NCBI RefSeq assembly: GCF_047345145.1
Contig: NZ_JBLFER010000001.1
Span: forward strand, 372,001 to 436,000
Reading direction: 5' to 3'
Length of the DNA stretch: 64,000 bases
Origin: Maribacter_C sp047345145
GTDB taxonomy: Bacteria > Bacteroidota > Bacteroidia > Flavobacteriales > Flavobacteriaceae
A model generated the notes under the pieces. That model saw nothing but the letters and a program-made list of their open reading frames with translations, searched no databases and was not told the DNA's origin. Below, piece by piece: positions 26,400-35,359 of this stretch. The first letter of the stretch is position 1, and every line of letters starts with the position of its first letter. The position numbers and the translations under genes are program-made.

Positions 26400-26455
26400 C
26401 AGTAATCAGTAATCAGTAATCAGTAATCAGTAATCAGCAATCAGCAATCAGTAAT
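26400..26455. repeat. Heptamer tandem repeat (8 x CAGYAAT)
   Basis: Eight contiguous 7-bp units: five CAGTAAT, two CAGCAAT, then one CAGTAAT. They sit between a terminator and the 3' end of the TonB-receptor gene. There are no spacers, so this is not a CRISPR array. Confidence 0.97.
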
Positions 26456-26476
26456 TTTGCCAACTGCCAACTGAAT

Positions 26477-28996
26477 TTATCCTTGTTCTTCAAAGTCCCC
26501 ATCATCGCCTCCTCCTCGTTGGCCGCCTCTCTGTCGCTGATTCTTCTTCTGATTAAATCGATACAGGAAAGATAGGTTAATCTGTCTTTGCCGCCATTGA
26601 AACTCACTATATGTAAATACATTATCTGTTCTGGTTTCGCTTCTACGTTTTCTTGAGTTCAATAAATCACTAATATTCAAAGAGAGTGTCGCCTTGTCTT
26701 TTATTACATCTTTACTAAATGCTAAGCTAATTGTAGAAATTCCTTTGCTTTTTGATTGTGCATTTCTTCGTGGGCCGAAGTAGAAGAAATTTCCTTGAAA
26801 ATCTATTTTTCCTGGTAAAGGTATTTTTGCGCTTGCCCTTGAGAACCATCCTAGGTTATTTGCATCAAAATTTTGAGTAATTGTCTCATTTTGAAAGTTT
26901 GTATAGGTATAATCACCACGCAGCTCCTGTTGAAACATATTTAGATTCCAAGTCAAACGCCACCCTTTTTTAGGAGTGTATGTGGTGGTTAGTTCTCCAC
27001 CATATCTGCTATCGGTCGCTAAATTAATAGGTGTTCTAGCCTGTACGGGAACTACCACCGGATTTGATGAATCATTAGGATTATCAATAGTTACAAAATC
27101 TCCAGTTTCTTGTGTAATAAATTGGAATACCCCAGTAGATCTATTAAAATAGAGAGAGCCATTTAATGATAATTTATCCCATCTTTTAATATATCCTAAA
27201 TCATAGGCATCGGTATACGTAGGGTCTAGATTTGGATTACCCTGAAATAAATTGGTATTACTTGAGCGCGACGGAAACGGATTTATAAAACGAGATCGAG
27301 GTCTGCGAAGTCTTTTGCTATAGCTAACTGTAATTTGTTCGGTTTCAGAAAATTCATATCCTAAGAAAATAGAAGGAAACCAGTTTGTATATTTCTTATT
27401 GGTAATCTCATTGGTGTCAACCAATTCTATGCCAATATCTGAGGCTTCAACGCGAAGCCCACCTAAAACATTAAACTTGCCAAACTTGCTTCCGAGCTGC
27501 GCATAAGCAGCATTTACATATTCTTTATAGTTCAATTCATTACTAAAGTTTGGGTCACTATCTAGAATGTCATTTTCAAGAATTCCGAAATCAAAATCTG
27601 TATTGAAATTGTTGAAAGTACCGCGATAGCCTAGTTCAAATTGCGATGTGTTGTCCTTTCCGAAAGGAAGCACATAATCCATCTGAAGCAATTGATTTTT
27701 TTGAGTTTCGTCGTTAATAGTTTGTTCTGTGGGAAGATTTGAATTATCATTCAATACGATTTCATTGATTATTGAATTTTCAAGCTCATTTCCTGTTGAA
27801 TACTGATAATCTATTTTAAGTTCATGCCCGTCATCATTGAATTTTTTCTGATAGTTTACGGAGTATTGAATATCTTGTTCATCTTCCGCTTCATTGGTAA
27901 ATCGGTTTCTTTGGATTGTGGGAACGCGATTTGTATCAAAATTTTCAAAGTCTATATCAGTGGTATTATTGCCATCAGATTTTCGGTAAACAATTGAATT
28001 TGTAATACTACTTGTTGAATCTATAAAAAACTCAAAACCAATATTGGTATTGAATCCTCCGCGCTGTCTTTGAGTTTTTCTTACTTCATCTTGAAAGCTT
28101 GCGGTACTTCCATCAGAATTAAAATTTTCTTGTTCGAATAACGCATTTCCTGGTCCTTTTCGATAGCGGTAAGAGGTATTTGTGAAGATATTGAATTTGT
28201 CTCTTCTTAAGTTGAGGCTCACATTAGCGCCATAGCTTGTTGGAGTTCCAACATTAACAGTGACTGAACCATTAAGACCAGCTGTTTTACTTTGTTTTAA
28301 AATAATATTCAAAATACCGGCCGTGCCTTCAGCGTCATATCTTGCTGAAGGATTCGTAATAACTTCAACTTTTTCAATAGCTTCGGCAGGTAGTTGCTGG
28401 AGCGCCTCAGGACTCAATCCGGAGAGGGCAGAAGGTTTTCCATTGATAAGAATACGAACACTTTCATTGCCCCGAAGACTAATATTTCCTTCTACATCAA
28501 CAGAAACAGACGGCACATTATCCAAAACATCGGTAACGGAACCTCCTTTTACCGTAAGATCAGAACCTACATTATATACTTTTTTGTCTAATCGGAGTTC
28601 CACCGTAGTGCGTTCACCTACAACTTCAACAGCTTCTAATTGTTCAACATCTAGCGCTAATTTGATGGTTCCTAAATCCGTAGATTCTCTATAAGCTTGT
28701 TCAGCAAGCTCATAGGACTTGTAAGTGATGTATTCAATACGAACATTATATTTACCTGGGAAAGTTTCTACCGAGAATTTACCGGTAACGTCAGTAATTC
28801 CACCCGTAACCCGGTCAGGGTTTCGAACACTTTGTAATACTAGGGTGGCATATTCTAAAGGTTGGTTTGTTTCTTGATCTAAAACAATACCTGATATAAT
28901 AATTGGATTTGGTCTTTGTCCTCCTCGACCTTGTGGTCTTTGCGCATGTATAAAAAATACTGAAAGGAAAGTTACTAGGGTAAGGAGTTTCGTCAT
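26477..28996 (-). CDS. TonB-dependent receptor, outer membrane beta-barrel family
   Basis: An 839-residue outer-membrane protein with signal peptide (1-18), a carboxypeptidase-regulatory-like domain (about 28-105, with LEYATLVL and GITDVTGKFSV), a plug (about 120-230, with VLDNVPSV, SLRGNESVRILINGKPS and GTAGILNIILK) and a barrel. It belongs to the group often called outer membrane beta-barrel family, which lacks the SusC signatures and usually has no SusD partner. The C-terminal tail is unusual: after the last barrel strand it ends in a Gly/Arg/Gln/Asp-rich stretch instead of an aromatic residue. It is operonic (1-bp gap) with the Gly-rich gene upstream. The ligand is unknown. Confidence 0.88.
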   Translation of the reverse strand: MTKLLTLVTFLSVFFIHAQRPQGRGGQRPNPIIISGIVLDQETNQPLEYATLVLQSVRNPDRVTGGITDVTGKFSVETFPGKYNVRIEYITYKSYELAEQAYRESTDLGTIKLALDVEQLEAVEVVGERTTVELRLDKKVYNVGSDLTVKGGSVTDVLDNVPSVSVDVEGNISLRGNESVRILINGKPSALSGLSPEALQQLPAEAIEKVEVITNPSARYDAEGTAGILNIILKQSKTAGLNGSVTVNVGTPTSYGANVSLNLRRDKFNIFTNTSYRYRKGPGNALFEQENFNSDGSTASFQDEVRKTQRQRGGFNTNIGFEFFIDSTSSITNSIVYRKSDGNNTTDIDFENFDTNRVPTIQRNRFTNEAEDEQDIQYSVNYQKKFNDDGHELKIDYQYSTGNELENSIINEIVLNDNSNLPTEQTINDETQKNQLLQMDYVLPFGKDNTSQFELGYRGTFNNFNTDFDFGILENDILDSDPNFSNELNYKEYVNAAYAQLGSKFGKFNVLGGLRVEASDIGIELVDTNEITNKKYTNWFPSIFLGYEFSETEQITVSYSKRLRRPRSRFINPFPSRSSNTNLFQGNPNLDPTYTDAYDLGYIKRWDKLSLNGSLYFNRSTGVFQFITQETGDFVTIDNPNDSSNPVVVPVQARTPINLATDSRYGGELTTTYTPKKGWRLTWNLNMFQQELRGDYTYTNFQNETITQNFDANNLGWFSRASAKIPLPGKIDFQGNFFYFGPRRNAQSKSKGISTISLAFSKDVIKDKATLSLNISDLLNSRKRRSETRTDNVFTYSEFQWRQRQINLSFLYRFNQKKNQRQRGGQRGGGDDGDFEEQG

Positions 28997-28997
28997 A

Positions 28998-29534
28998 TTA
29001 TTCTTTAGATTTCTTTTTCTTCTTCTTTTTTCGCTTTTCTTCTTTCTTCATTTCTTTTTGCATCTTAGCGACACCATCTTTTTGCATCTTCACAAAAGCC
29101 TCATATTTTTCAAGAGGAAGCCCTGCTTTTAGATCTTCATCTTGGCGTATCGTAATCTTTTCATAAGCTTCCTTCATTTTATCTCTCGGAAGCTTTAAAA
29201 TTTGTAACTCAATTCGCTCTTGAACATATTTTTTTAAAGTGGTACTTAAAACTGCTTTTTCAAATTCATCTAAGCCTAAAGTCTCAGCAATCGCTGGCAT
29301 TTCTCCATCTACTATTTCTGCAGCAGTTTTAGGTTTTGGGGCTTCAGCTGGAGTTTGTGATTGGGGAATAGCACTACCATAGCCTCTGCCTAGACCTCTT
29401 CCACTGCCACCATATCCGCCACCGCCATAACCGCCGTATCCGTATCCTCCTCTGTTTCCAAATTGGGCTTGAAGTTCAGAGGCTCCTAATAATAAAATAA
29501 ATAGAACGATTAAATTTTTAATATGGGTTTTCAT
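28998..29534 (-). CDS. Secreted Gly-rich protein with Lys-rich tail
   Basis: A 178-residue secreted protein: signal peptide 1-23, a Gly/Tyr-rich segment (about 25-52, GGYGYGGYGGGGYGG), a Pro/Ala linker, a helical domain (about 68-150, with LGLDEFEKAVLSTTLKKY and IRQDEDLKAGLP), and a C-terminal run of Lys/Glu ending in about ten lysines. I do not recognise the helical domain with certainty. It is separated by one base from the downstream TonB receptor, so the pair are made together and the protein may work at the outer membrane. A minus-strand TAATTTTG box (29557-29564) is a promoter candidate. Confidence 0.78.
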   Translation of the reverse strand: MKTHIKNLIVLFILLLGASELQAQFGNRGGYGYGGYGGGGYGGSGRGLGRGYGSAIPQSQTPAEAPKPKTAAEIVDGEMPAIAETLGLDEFEKAVLSTTLKKYVQERIELQILKLPRDKMKEAYEKITIRQDEDLKAGLPLEKYEAFVKMQKDGVAKMQKEMKKEEKRKKKKKKKSKE

Positions 29535-29657
29535 AACAGTGACTTTTATATGATTTCAAAATTAGATTACGGTTTAACCGAGTTAGGTTAAATATTTGTT
29601 AAAAACAGAACAGCAACAAATGTACCAATTATCCGAAAATGAGTACAAATTCAAAAT

Positions 29658-29999
29658 TTATAGAATGGAGTTGATGTTTTCAGGCGGTCTGCCTATCACA
29701 GCTTTCCTACCATTACTAACTATAGGTCGTTCGATTAATTTTGGATGTGTCAGCATTGCATTTAAAATCTCATCATCTGAAAGTGATCTTCCTCGATAGT
29801 TGTCCTTCCAAATTGCTTCGTTTTTTCTGAGCAAATCTTCAGGGTTTATTCCTAACAAGGCGATTATTGAAAGCAGTTCTTCTTTAGTTGGAATATCCTC
29901 TAAATATTTAATTATTTCATAGTCCTTTCCCGATTCTTCAACAATTTTTAACCCCTCACGAGACTTTCCGCATCTTGGGTTGTGGTATATTTTAATCAT
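29658..29999 (-). CDS. arsC: ArsC family arsenate reductase (glutaredoxin type)
   Basis: A 113-residue thioredoxin-fold protein of the ArsC/Spx family. The N-terminus YHNPRCGKSR holds the catalytic Cys, and RPIV with later Arg residues matches glutaredoxin-coupled arsenate reductases. No other ars gene is nearby, and many single-copy Bacteroidota members may not act on arsenate, so the physiological role is uncertain. It is a stand-alone gene; a 113-bp gap separates it from the prfB 3' end. Confidence 0.85.
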   Translation of the reverse strand: MIKIYHNPRCGKSREGLKIVEESGKDYEIIKYLEDIPTKEELLSIIALLGINPEDLLRKNEAIWKDNYRGRSLSDDEILNAMLTHPKLIERPIVSNGRKAVIGRPPENINSIL

Positions 30000-30112
30000 G
30001 ATTTTGGTTTCTAATATTTCAAGTTTCAGGTTGTTCTTAATCTTGTTTGAAGCGTTTCAGACAATTTTTGTCTACCACATCGTGCACCTAGCACCTAACA
30101 TCTAGCTATTTG

Positions 30113-31214
30113 TCAATCTTCATCCTTCTGTCCCATGGCCATTAGAAATGCTTTCAAAAAGCGGTCAATATCCCCATCCATAACCGCATCAACATTTCCA
30201 GTTTCTTCAGCAGTTCTGACGTCTTTTACTAATTTATATGGATGCATTACATAGTTTCGAATTTGAGAACCCCATTCAATTTTCATTTTTGAGGACTCGA
30301 TTTCTTGACGAGCTTCCATTTTCTTTCGAAGTTCGATTTCATACAGTTGCGATTTCAACATCTTCATTGCTGTAGCCCTGTTATCATGTTGACTTCGGGA
30401 GTCTGAACAAGAAATCTGTATGCCGGTTGGATGGTGTACCAACTGCACTTTCGTTTCTACCTTATTTACATTCTGGCCACCAGCGCCACTTGAACGCGCC
30501 GTGGTAATCGTAATATCTGCAGGATTCACATCTACTTCAATACTATCATCTACAAGAGGATACACATATACCGAAACAAATGAAGTGTGCCTTTTTGCAT
30601 TGCTATCGAAAGGAGAAATTCGAACCAAGCGATGTACTCCGTTTTCACCCTTAAGCCATCCGAATGCAAAATCACCATTGATTTCTAAGGTTACCGTTTT
30701 GATTCCTGCTACATCGCCTTCTTGGTAATTGAGTTCTTTAACCTTGTATTTGTTCTTTTCTGCCCACATCATGTACATGCGCATAAGCATAGCTGCCCAG
30801 TCACAGCTTTCAGTTCCGCCTGCACCTGCAGTAATTTGTAGTACTGCTGGGAGTTCATCACCCTCTTCAGAAAGCATGTTTTTGAACTCCAGTTTTTCAA
30901 GATGGTCAAGAGTTTTTTCGTACTGAGCGTTGACCTCTTCTTCAGTAACTTCACCTTCTTGTTGAAATTCAATAAGTATTTCAAGGTCTCCAACGAGAGA
31001 TTTTGCGGCATTATAATCATCAACCCATTGTTTTTTGGATTGAATGAATTTCATATGTGCTTGTGCTTCTTGGGGGTTGTCCCAGAAATCGGAAGCTAAG
31101 GTTTTTTCTTGCTCGTTTTCTATTTCAATGAGTTTCGCATCAACGTCAAAGATACCTCCTTAACGCACCGAGGCGATCTAAAAGACCTTTGTAGTGGTCT
31201 GTGGTAATTGTCAT
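30113..31214 (-). CDS. prfB: Peptide chain release factor 2 with programmed +1 frameshift
   Basis: RF2 terminates translation at UGA and UAA. The gene is in two frames. Frame one starts at ATG 31214 and reads 22 codons to an in-frame TGA at 31148-31146; a +1 shift skipping base 31148 puts translation into the main frame (31147 to 30113), giving 366 residues, against 365 in E. coli. The slippery site is CTT TGA C preceded by AGGAGG, the classic autoregulatory arrangement. The RF2-specific SPF anticodon-like motif (ISPFDSNAKRH) and the catalytic GGQ (SGAGGQNVNK) are present. It is divergent from the metalloprotease gene. The unshifted frame alone would miss the N-terminus and must not be read as a pseudogene. 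Confidence 0.95.
31145..31160 (-). promoter_or_regulatory. prfB recoding site
   Basis: On the minus strand it reads AGG AGG TAT CTT TGA C. The internal Shine-Dalgarno-like AGGAGG lies three bases before the CTT slip codon, followed by the in-frame TGA. Low RF2 favours the shift and so restores RF2. Confidence 0.95.
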
Positions 31215-31230
31215 TCGAATTCCTTTTCGG

Positions 31231-31261
31231 CAAAAATAGGGTTTAACTATGGTTGTGCAAC
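31231..31261 (-). promoter_or_regulatory. Bacteroidota promoter for prfB
   Basis: On the minus strand, GTTG (-33, 31261-31258) and TATTTTTG (-7, 31238-31231) are 19 nt apart, matching TTTG-N19-TAnnTTTG apart from one base. The predicted start is 10-15 nt before the ATG at 31214. Confidence 0.6.
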
Positions 31262-31308
31262 CAAATTTATCTAAATTTAAGGCTGACTAACTTCTGACTA
31301 AAATTATT

Positions 31309-33711
31309 ATGAGACGCTATTTCTTACTCGGTTTTTTATTCTTTTTCTGCACACTTACTACTTTTGCTCAATTTGATGAAAAGAGTAAAAATTTTCAAAA
31401 ATTTAACGGACTCTTCAATTTTCAATATGACGAAAAAACTGATAAGATTTATCTTGAGGTTAGTGATTTGGAGAAGGAGTTTCTTTATGTTTCTTCATTA
31501 AGTAGTGGAATCGGAAGTAATGATATTGGTTTAGATAGAGGGCAACTAGGAAGTACCCAGGTAGTTTTTTTTAGAAAAGCAGGAAATAAGTTGATGCTAG
31601 TCCAACCGAATCTAAGATTTAGAGCTTTAACAGACAATGCACTAGAAAAGAAATCTGTAGAACAGGCCTTTGCGAAATCTATACTTTACGGATTCAAAAT
31701 AGAGGATGAAAAGAATGGAAAATATACTATAGATATTACCGATTTCCTAATGCAAGATACCCATGGTGTTGTTGGCCGATTAAAAAGAAATAAGCAAGGT
31801 TCGTATAAGTTAGATAAAACGAAGAGCGCTATGGCCTTGGATCGTACGAAGGCCTTTCCAAAGAACATCGAGTTTGATATCACCTTGACTTTTGCTGGAA
31901 ATCCCGAAGGAAGAAATATTCGGTCGGTAACGCCAAATGCAAAGTTGGTTACGGTGGCGCAACATCATTCTTTTATTGAGCTTCCAGATGATGGTTACAA
32001 ACAACGTGAATTCGATCCGCGTTCAGGTGCTTCTCCTTTTATGTATTACGACTATGCGACTCCGGTTGAATCCCCAATTTTAAAACGTTTTATCCGAAGA
32101 CATCGTTTGGAGAAAAAAGACCCAACTGCTGCGGTTAGTGAAGCTGTGGAACCTATTATTTATTATCTAGATAATGGAACGCCAGAACCCGTCCGTTCGG
32201 CTTTATTGGAAGGGGGGAGATGGTGGAATCAGGCTTTCGAGGCAATAGGATACAAAGATGCCTTTCAGGTGAAAATATTGCCAGATGATGCTGACCCGCT
32301 TGATGTTCGTTATAATGTAATTCAATGGGTACATCGTTCCACACGTGGATGGAGTTATGGAGCAAGTGTAACAGACCCAAGAACAGGAGAGATTATGAAA
32401 GGCCATGTGAGTTTGGGAAGTCTGCGTATTCGTCAGGATTTTTTAATTGCTCAGGCATTAATGAATAAACCTTATGCCGAACGTGATGACAATCACCAAC
32501 CGATGCTAGAAATGGCAATTGCACGTATTCGCCAACTTTCAGCACATGAAATAGGTCATACTTTGGGCTTTGCTCATAATTATGCGGCAAGTACAACGAA
32601 CAAGGCTTCGGTGATGGATTATCCGCATCCGCAATTCTCTCTAAAAGATGGCGCAATAGATTTTTCAAATGCTTATGCTGTAGGAATTGGAGATTGGGAC
32701 AAAGTTTCGGTAGCCTATTCCTACGAGACATTTTCAGCAGGAACGAATGAAAAAGAAGGCTTGAACAAAATATTGGAAAAATCCGTATCTGACGGATTAC
32801 GATTTATTACGGACCAAGATGCACGACCGCAAGGGAGTGCACATGTATTGGCGCATTTATGGGATAATGGTAAGGATGTTAGCACCGAATTAAATGAGAT
32901 GCTTAAAATAAGAGAGACTGCAATTTCTAATTTTTCAATGGATAATATTCCGTCAGGTCAACCAAACACCGTTTTGGAGGATGTTTTCGTGCCATTGTAT
33001 TTTTTCCATAGGTATCAAACGGAAGCCGTAACCAAGGTAGTTGGCGGTCTGGAATATAATTATGCTGTAAAAGGTGATGGGCAAGAAATAGTTCGTGTAG
33101 TAGATAAAGCAATGCAGGAAAAAGCTTTAAAAACTATTCTAAAAACTTTAGACGCCTCAATAATAGCTATTCCGAAGCAAAAATTAAATCTATTCCCACC
33201 AAGAGCTTTTGGGTATGGAAGAACAAGAGAATCCATTAATAGTAAAACGGGGGTTTCTTTTGATGCACTTTCTGCTGCTGAAACTGCTGCTGATATGACT
33301 TTGGGATTGTTGTTGCACCCTGAAAGAGCAAGCAGATTGATTCAGCAAAAATCTATTGACCCATCTAATTTAGGATTGTCGGAAGTTTTAAATGCTTTGG
33401 CTAAAAAGACTAGTGGATTAAATTCCAAAGATCCATATATCCGTGAGGTACAACAAAATATTAATTTCAGAGTGTTGTTTCACTTGATGAATTTGGCTGC
33501 ACATAAAAACGTACATCCACAGGTAAACGCGATAGCTAATCAACAGTTGATGGAATTAAAATCTATACTGTTGACATCTGGAAAAAATGCAAATGCCATG
33601 GAAATGGTTCGCAGGATAAATGCTTTTTATGCACATCCCGATAAATTTGAAGTAATTCCCGCTCCCAAACTTCCAGATGGTTCACCTATTGGAATGGACT
33701 GTTTTCACTAA
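31309..33711 (+). CDS. Secreted zinc-dependent metalloprotease (DUF5117/DUF5118 type)
   Basis: An 800-residue secreted protein with signal peptide 1-21 (ending TFAQ). The metzincin zinc site HEIGHTLGFAH lies at residues 413-423 (His413, Glu414, His417, His423), followed by an MDYPHP Met-turn-like segment. The N-terminal region resembles the DUF5118/DUF5117 modules common in Bacteroidota metalloproteases. It probably acts in the periplasm or at the surface; the substrate is unknown. It is a single gene, separated from ltaE by an inverted repeat. Confidence 0.88.
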   Translation: MRRYFLLGFLFFFCTLTTFAQFDEKSKNFQKFNGLFNFQYDEKTDKIYLEVSDLEKEFLYVSSLSSGIGSNDIGLDRGQLGSTQVVFFRKAGNKLMLVQPNLRFRALTDNALEKKSVEQAFAKSILYGFKIEDEKNGKYTIDITDFLMQDTHGVVGRLKRNKQGSYKLDKTKSAMALDRTKAFPKNIEFDITLTFAGNPEGRNIRSVTPNAKLVTVAQHHSFIELPDDGYKQREFDPRSGASPFMYYDYATPVESPILKRFIRRHRLEKKDPTAAVSEAVEPIIYYLDNGTPEPVRSALLEGGRWWNQAFEAIGYKDAFQVKILPDDADPLDVRYNVIQWVHRSTRGWSYGASVTDPRTGEIMKGHVSLGSLRIRQDFLIAQALMNKPYAERDDNHQPMLEMAIARIRQLSAHEIGHTLGFAHNYAASTTNKASVMDYPHPQFSLKDGAIDFSNAYAVGIGDWDKVSVAYSYETFSAGTNEKEGLNKILEKSVSDGLRFITDQDARPQGSAHVLAHLWDNGKDVSTELNEMLKIRETAISNFSMDNIPSGQPNTVLEDVFVPLYFFHRYQTEAVTKVVGGLEYNYAVKGDGQEIVRVVDKAMQEKALKTILKTLDASIIAIPKQKLNLFPPRAFGYGRTRESINSKTGVSFDALSAAETAADMTLGLLLHPERASRLIQQKSIDPSNLGLSEVLNALAKKTSGLNSKDPYIREVQQNINFRVLFHLMNLAAHKNVHPQVNAIANQQLMELKSILLTSGKNANAMEMVRRINAFYAHPDKFEVIPAPKLPDGSPIGMDCFH

Positions 33712-33729
33712 AAAAACACAAACACAAAC

Positions 33730-33787
33730 TCAAAAATCAAATTCAAAGCTATAGTAAGTTGTATTTGAATTTGAATTTGATTTTTGA
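33730..33787. repeat. 18-bp perfect inverted repeat of TTTGAA words
   Basis: The 18-mer at 33730-33747 is the exact complement of 33770-33787, with a 22-nt loop, and the flanks contain further TTTGAATTTG words. The second arm ends 14 nt before the ltaE start, so the hairpin could terminate the metalloprotease transcript or shape the ltaE leader. Confidence 0.85.
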
Positions 33788-33801
33788 ATTTGAATTTTAA
33801 T

Positions 33802-34824
33802 ATGGAAATAAATCTAATCAGTGATACGGTAACCAAACCAACAGCGGGCATGCTAGACGCAATGATGTCTGCGGAAGTAGGTGATGATGTTTTTAAAGCA
33901 GACCCTTCTATAAATGCTTTGGAAGAAAAGGTTGCAAAGATGTTCAATAAGGAAGCAGCGCTATTCTTTCCCTCGGGCACAATGACGAATCAAACCGCAA
34001 TCAAATTGCATACAAATCCTGGAGATCAATTGATTTGTGATAAATATGCTCACGTTTATAATTATGAAGGGGGAGGAGTAAGTTTTAATAGCGGGGTGTC
34101 ATGTAAATTAGTAGATGGTCATCGGGGAATGATGACCGCTGAGCAAGTTGAAGCGGCAATCAATCCTCCTGATTTTTATCACAGCCCCTTGACAACATTA
34201 GTTTGTATTGAGAACACAACCAACAAAGGTGGCGGCGCTTGCTGGGATTTTGAAGAGTTGAAACACATCAAATCTGTTTGTGATAAACATGATCTAGCCT
34301 ATCATTTAGATGGAGCCAGACTTTGGAATGCCTTAGTCGCCAAAAATGAAACTGCCGAACAGTATGGCAATTTGTTCGATACCATTAGTATTTGTTTGAG
34401 TAAAGGTTTAGGATGCCCCGTAGGATCTGTTTTAGTTGGGAGTAAGGCTGACATTCAGAAAGCCCTTCGAATTAGAAAAGTGTTCGGTGGCGGTATGCGT
34501 CAGGCAGGATTTTTAGCGGCCGCAGCTACATATGCCTTGGATAATCAAGTGGATCGTTTGGCAGAAGACCATAAAAAAGCCAAAGAAATAGGTAATACTC
34601 TGGAAGGTCTTTCTTTTATAAAGAAAGTAGAGCCTATAGAGACGAATATTATCATTTTTGAAATTGATGAAACTAAAATGAGTAGCGAAGCTTTTGTAGA
34701 AGAACTAAAAAAGAAAAACATACTTATTATTGGAATGGGGCAGGGGAAACTTCGTATCGTAACTCATTTGAACTACACAAAGGAAATGCATGAAAATTTC
34801 TTGCAAATTCTAAGAAAGTTATAA
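33802..34824 (+). CDS. ltaE: Low-specificity L-threonine aldolase
   Basis: A PLP fold-I enzyme that splits threonine/allo-threonine into glycine and acetaldehyde; cytosolic, 340 residues. N-terminus NLISDTVTKPT, the FPSGTMTNQTAIK segment, HLDGARLWNA (pyridine-binding Asp), and the Schiff-base Lys in SICLSKGLGCPVGS. I place the start at ATG 33802 (MEINLISD); an in-frame TTG at 33784 lies inside the inverted repeat and is unlikely. It is convergent with the DUF1508 gene with a 12-bp gap. Confidence 0.93.
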   Translation: MEINLISDTVTKPTAGMLDAMMSAEVGDDVFKADPSINALEEKVAKMFNKEAALFFPSGTMTNQTAIKLHTNPGDQLICDKYAHVYNYEGGGVSFNSGVSCKLVDGHRGMMTAEQVEAAINPPDFYHSPLTTLVCIENTTNKGGGACWDFEELKHIKSVCDKHDLAYHLDGARLWNALVAKNETAEQYGNLFDTISICLSKGLGCPVGSVLVGSKADIQKALRIRKVFGGGMRQAGFLAAAATYALDNQVDRLAEDHKKAKEIGNTLEGLSFIKKVEPIETNIIIFEIDETKMSSEAFVEELKKKNILIIGMGQGKLRIVTHLNYTKEMHENFLQILRKL

Positions 34825-34836
34825 TGGACTTAAGTC

Positions 34837-35142
34837 TTACAAGGAATTAATTCGGTTACGAAGATTTCTTATTCCATTTTCCATACCAGCTTCTGATTGA
34901 TATGGTTGACTACTGCCGATGAGTCCTCCAAATTTACTTTTTATGCTAAAAAGAAATTCCCCATTGTGATTAGTCTTTCTTTCAAAAGAAATTAGGGGAG
35001 TTTTAAGGTTTTTTAGATTTTTTACTGCTTCTTCGGCTTTTGATTTATTCGCAAATCCAACGCTATTGAGTAAGGTATTACCGTTTTCTGTTTTTAGAAT
35101 GAATTCGTAAGTTTTTTCTTTCTTTTTGTGTATTTCTATCAT
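34837..35142 (-). CDS. YegP family protein (two DUF1508 repeats)
   Basis: A 101-residue protein with two DUF1508-type repeats of about 50 residues: the first contains FILKTENGNTLLNS with YEF at its start, the second FLFSIKSKFGGLIGSS and ends with a helical NGIRNLRNRI. The fold is a small beta-alpha unit of unknown function, predicted to be cytosolic. It is a stand-alone gene, divergent from the OmpA-like gene across a 217-bp gap. Confidence 0.85.
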   Translation of the reverse strand: MIEIHKKKEKTYEFILKTENGNTLLNSVGFANKSKAEEAVKNLKNLKTPLISFERKTNHNGEFLFSIKSKFGGLIGSSQPYQSEAGMENGIRNLRNRINSL

Positions 35143-35359
35143 TTGATTGATTATAGTGGTAATATGGTAAGTAAAATCTTAAATTTTTATTATTCCTATA
35201 AATTAGATAACAATTTTTTACTTAGTAAATAACTTATATATATGAAATTACCATTTTATTCGATGAACTGCACATATTCCAATAGGTAAAATCTTAATAA
35301 TTCGTTAAAAAAACATACATTAGCGCTAACTTTTTTAATAATTTAAACACTGACAAAAC

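Noticed and set aside
26400..26455. CRISPR array
   Set aside because: The units are contiguous 7-mers without spacers, and no cas gene is present.
28260..28694. A 144-codon plus-strand open frame
   Set aside because: It lies wholly inside the plug region of the TonB receptor gene on the other strand, has Thr/Ser-rich shadow composition and no start context.
30113..31214. prfB as a frameshifted pseudogene
   Set aside because: The frame change occurs exactly at the classic programmed site with an upstream Shine-Dalgarno-like sequence, and all functional motifs are intact.
32393..32731. A 112-codon minus-strand open frame
   Set aside because: It is antisense to the zinc site of the metalloprotease, whose reading is secured by HEIGH.
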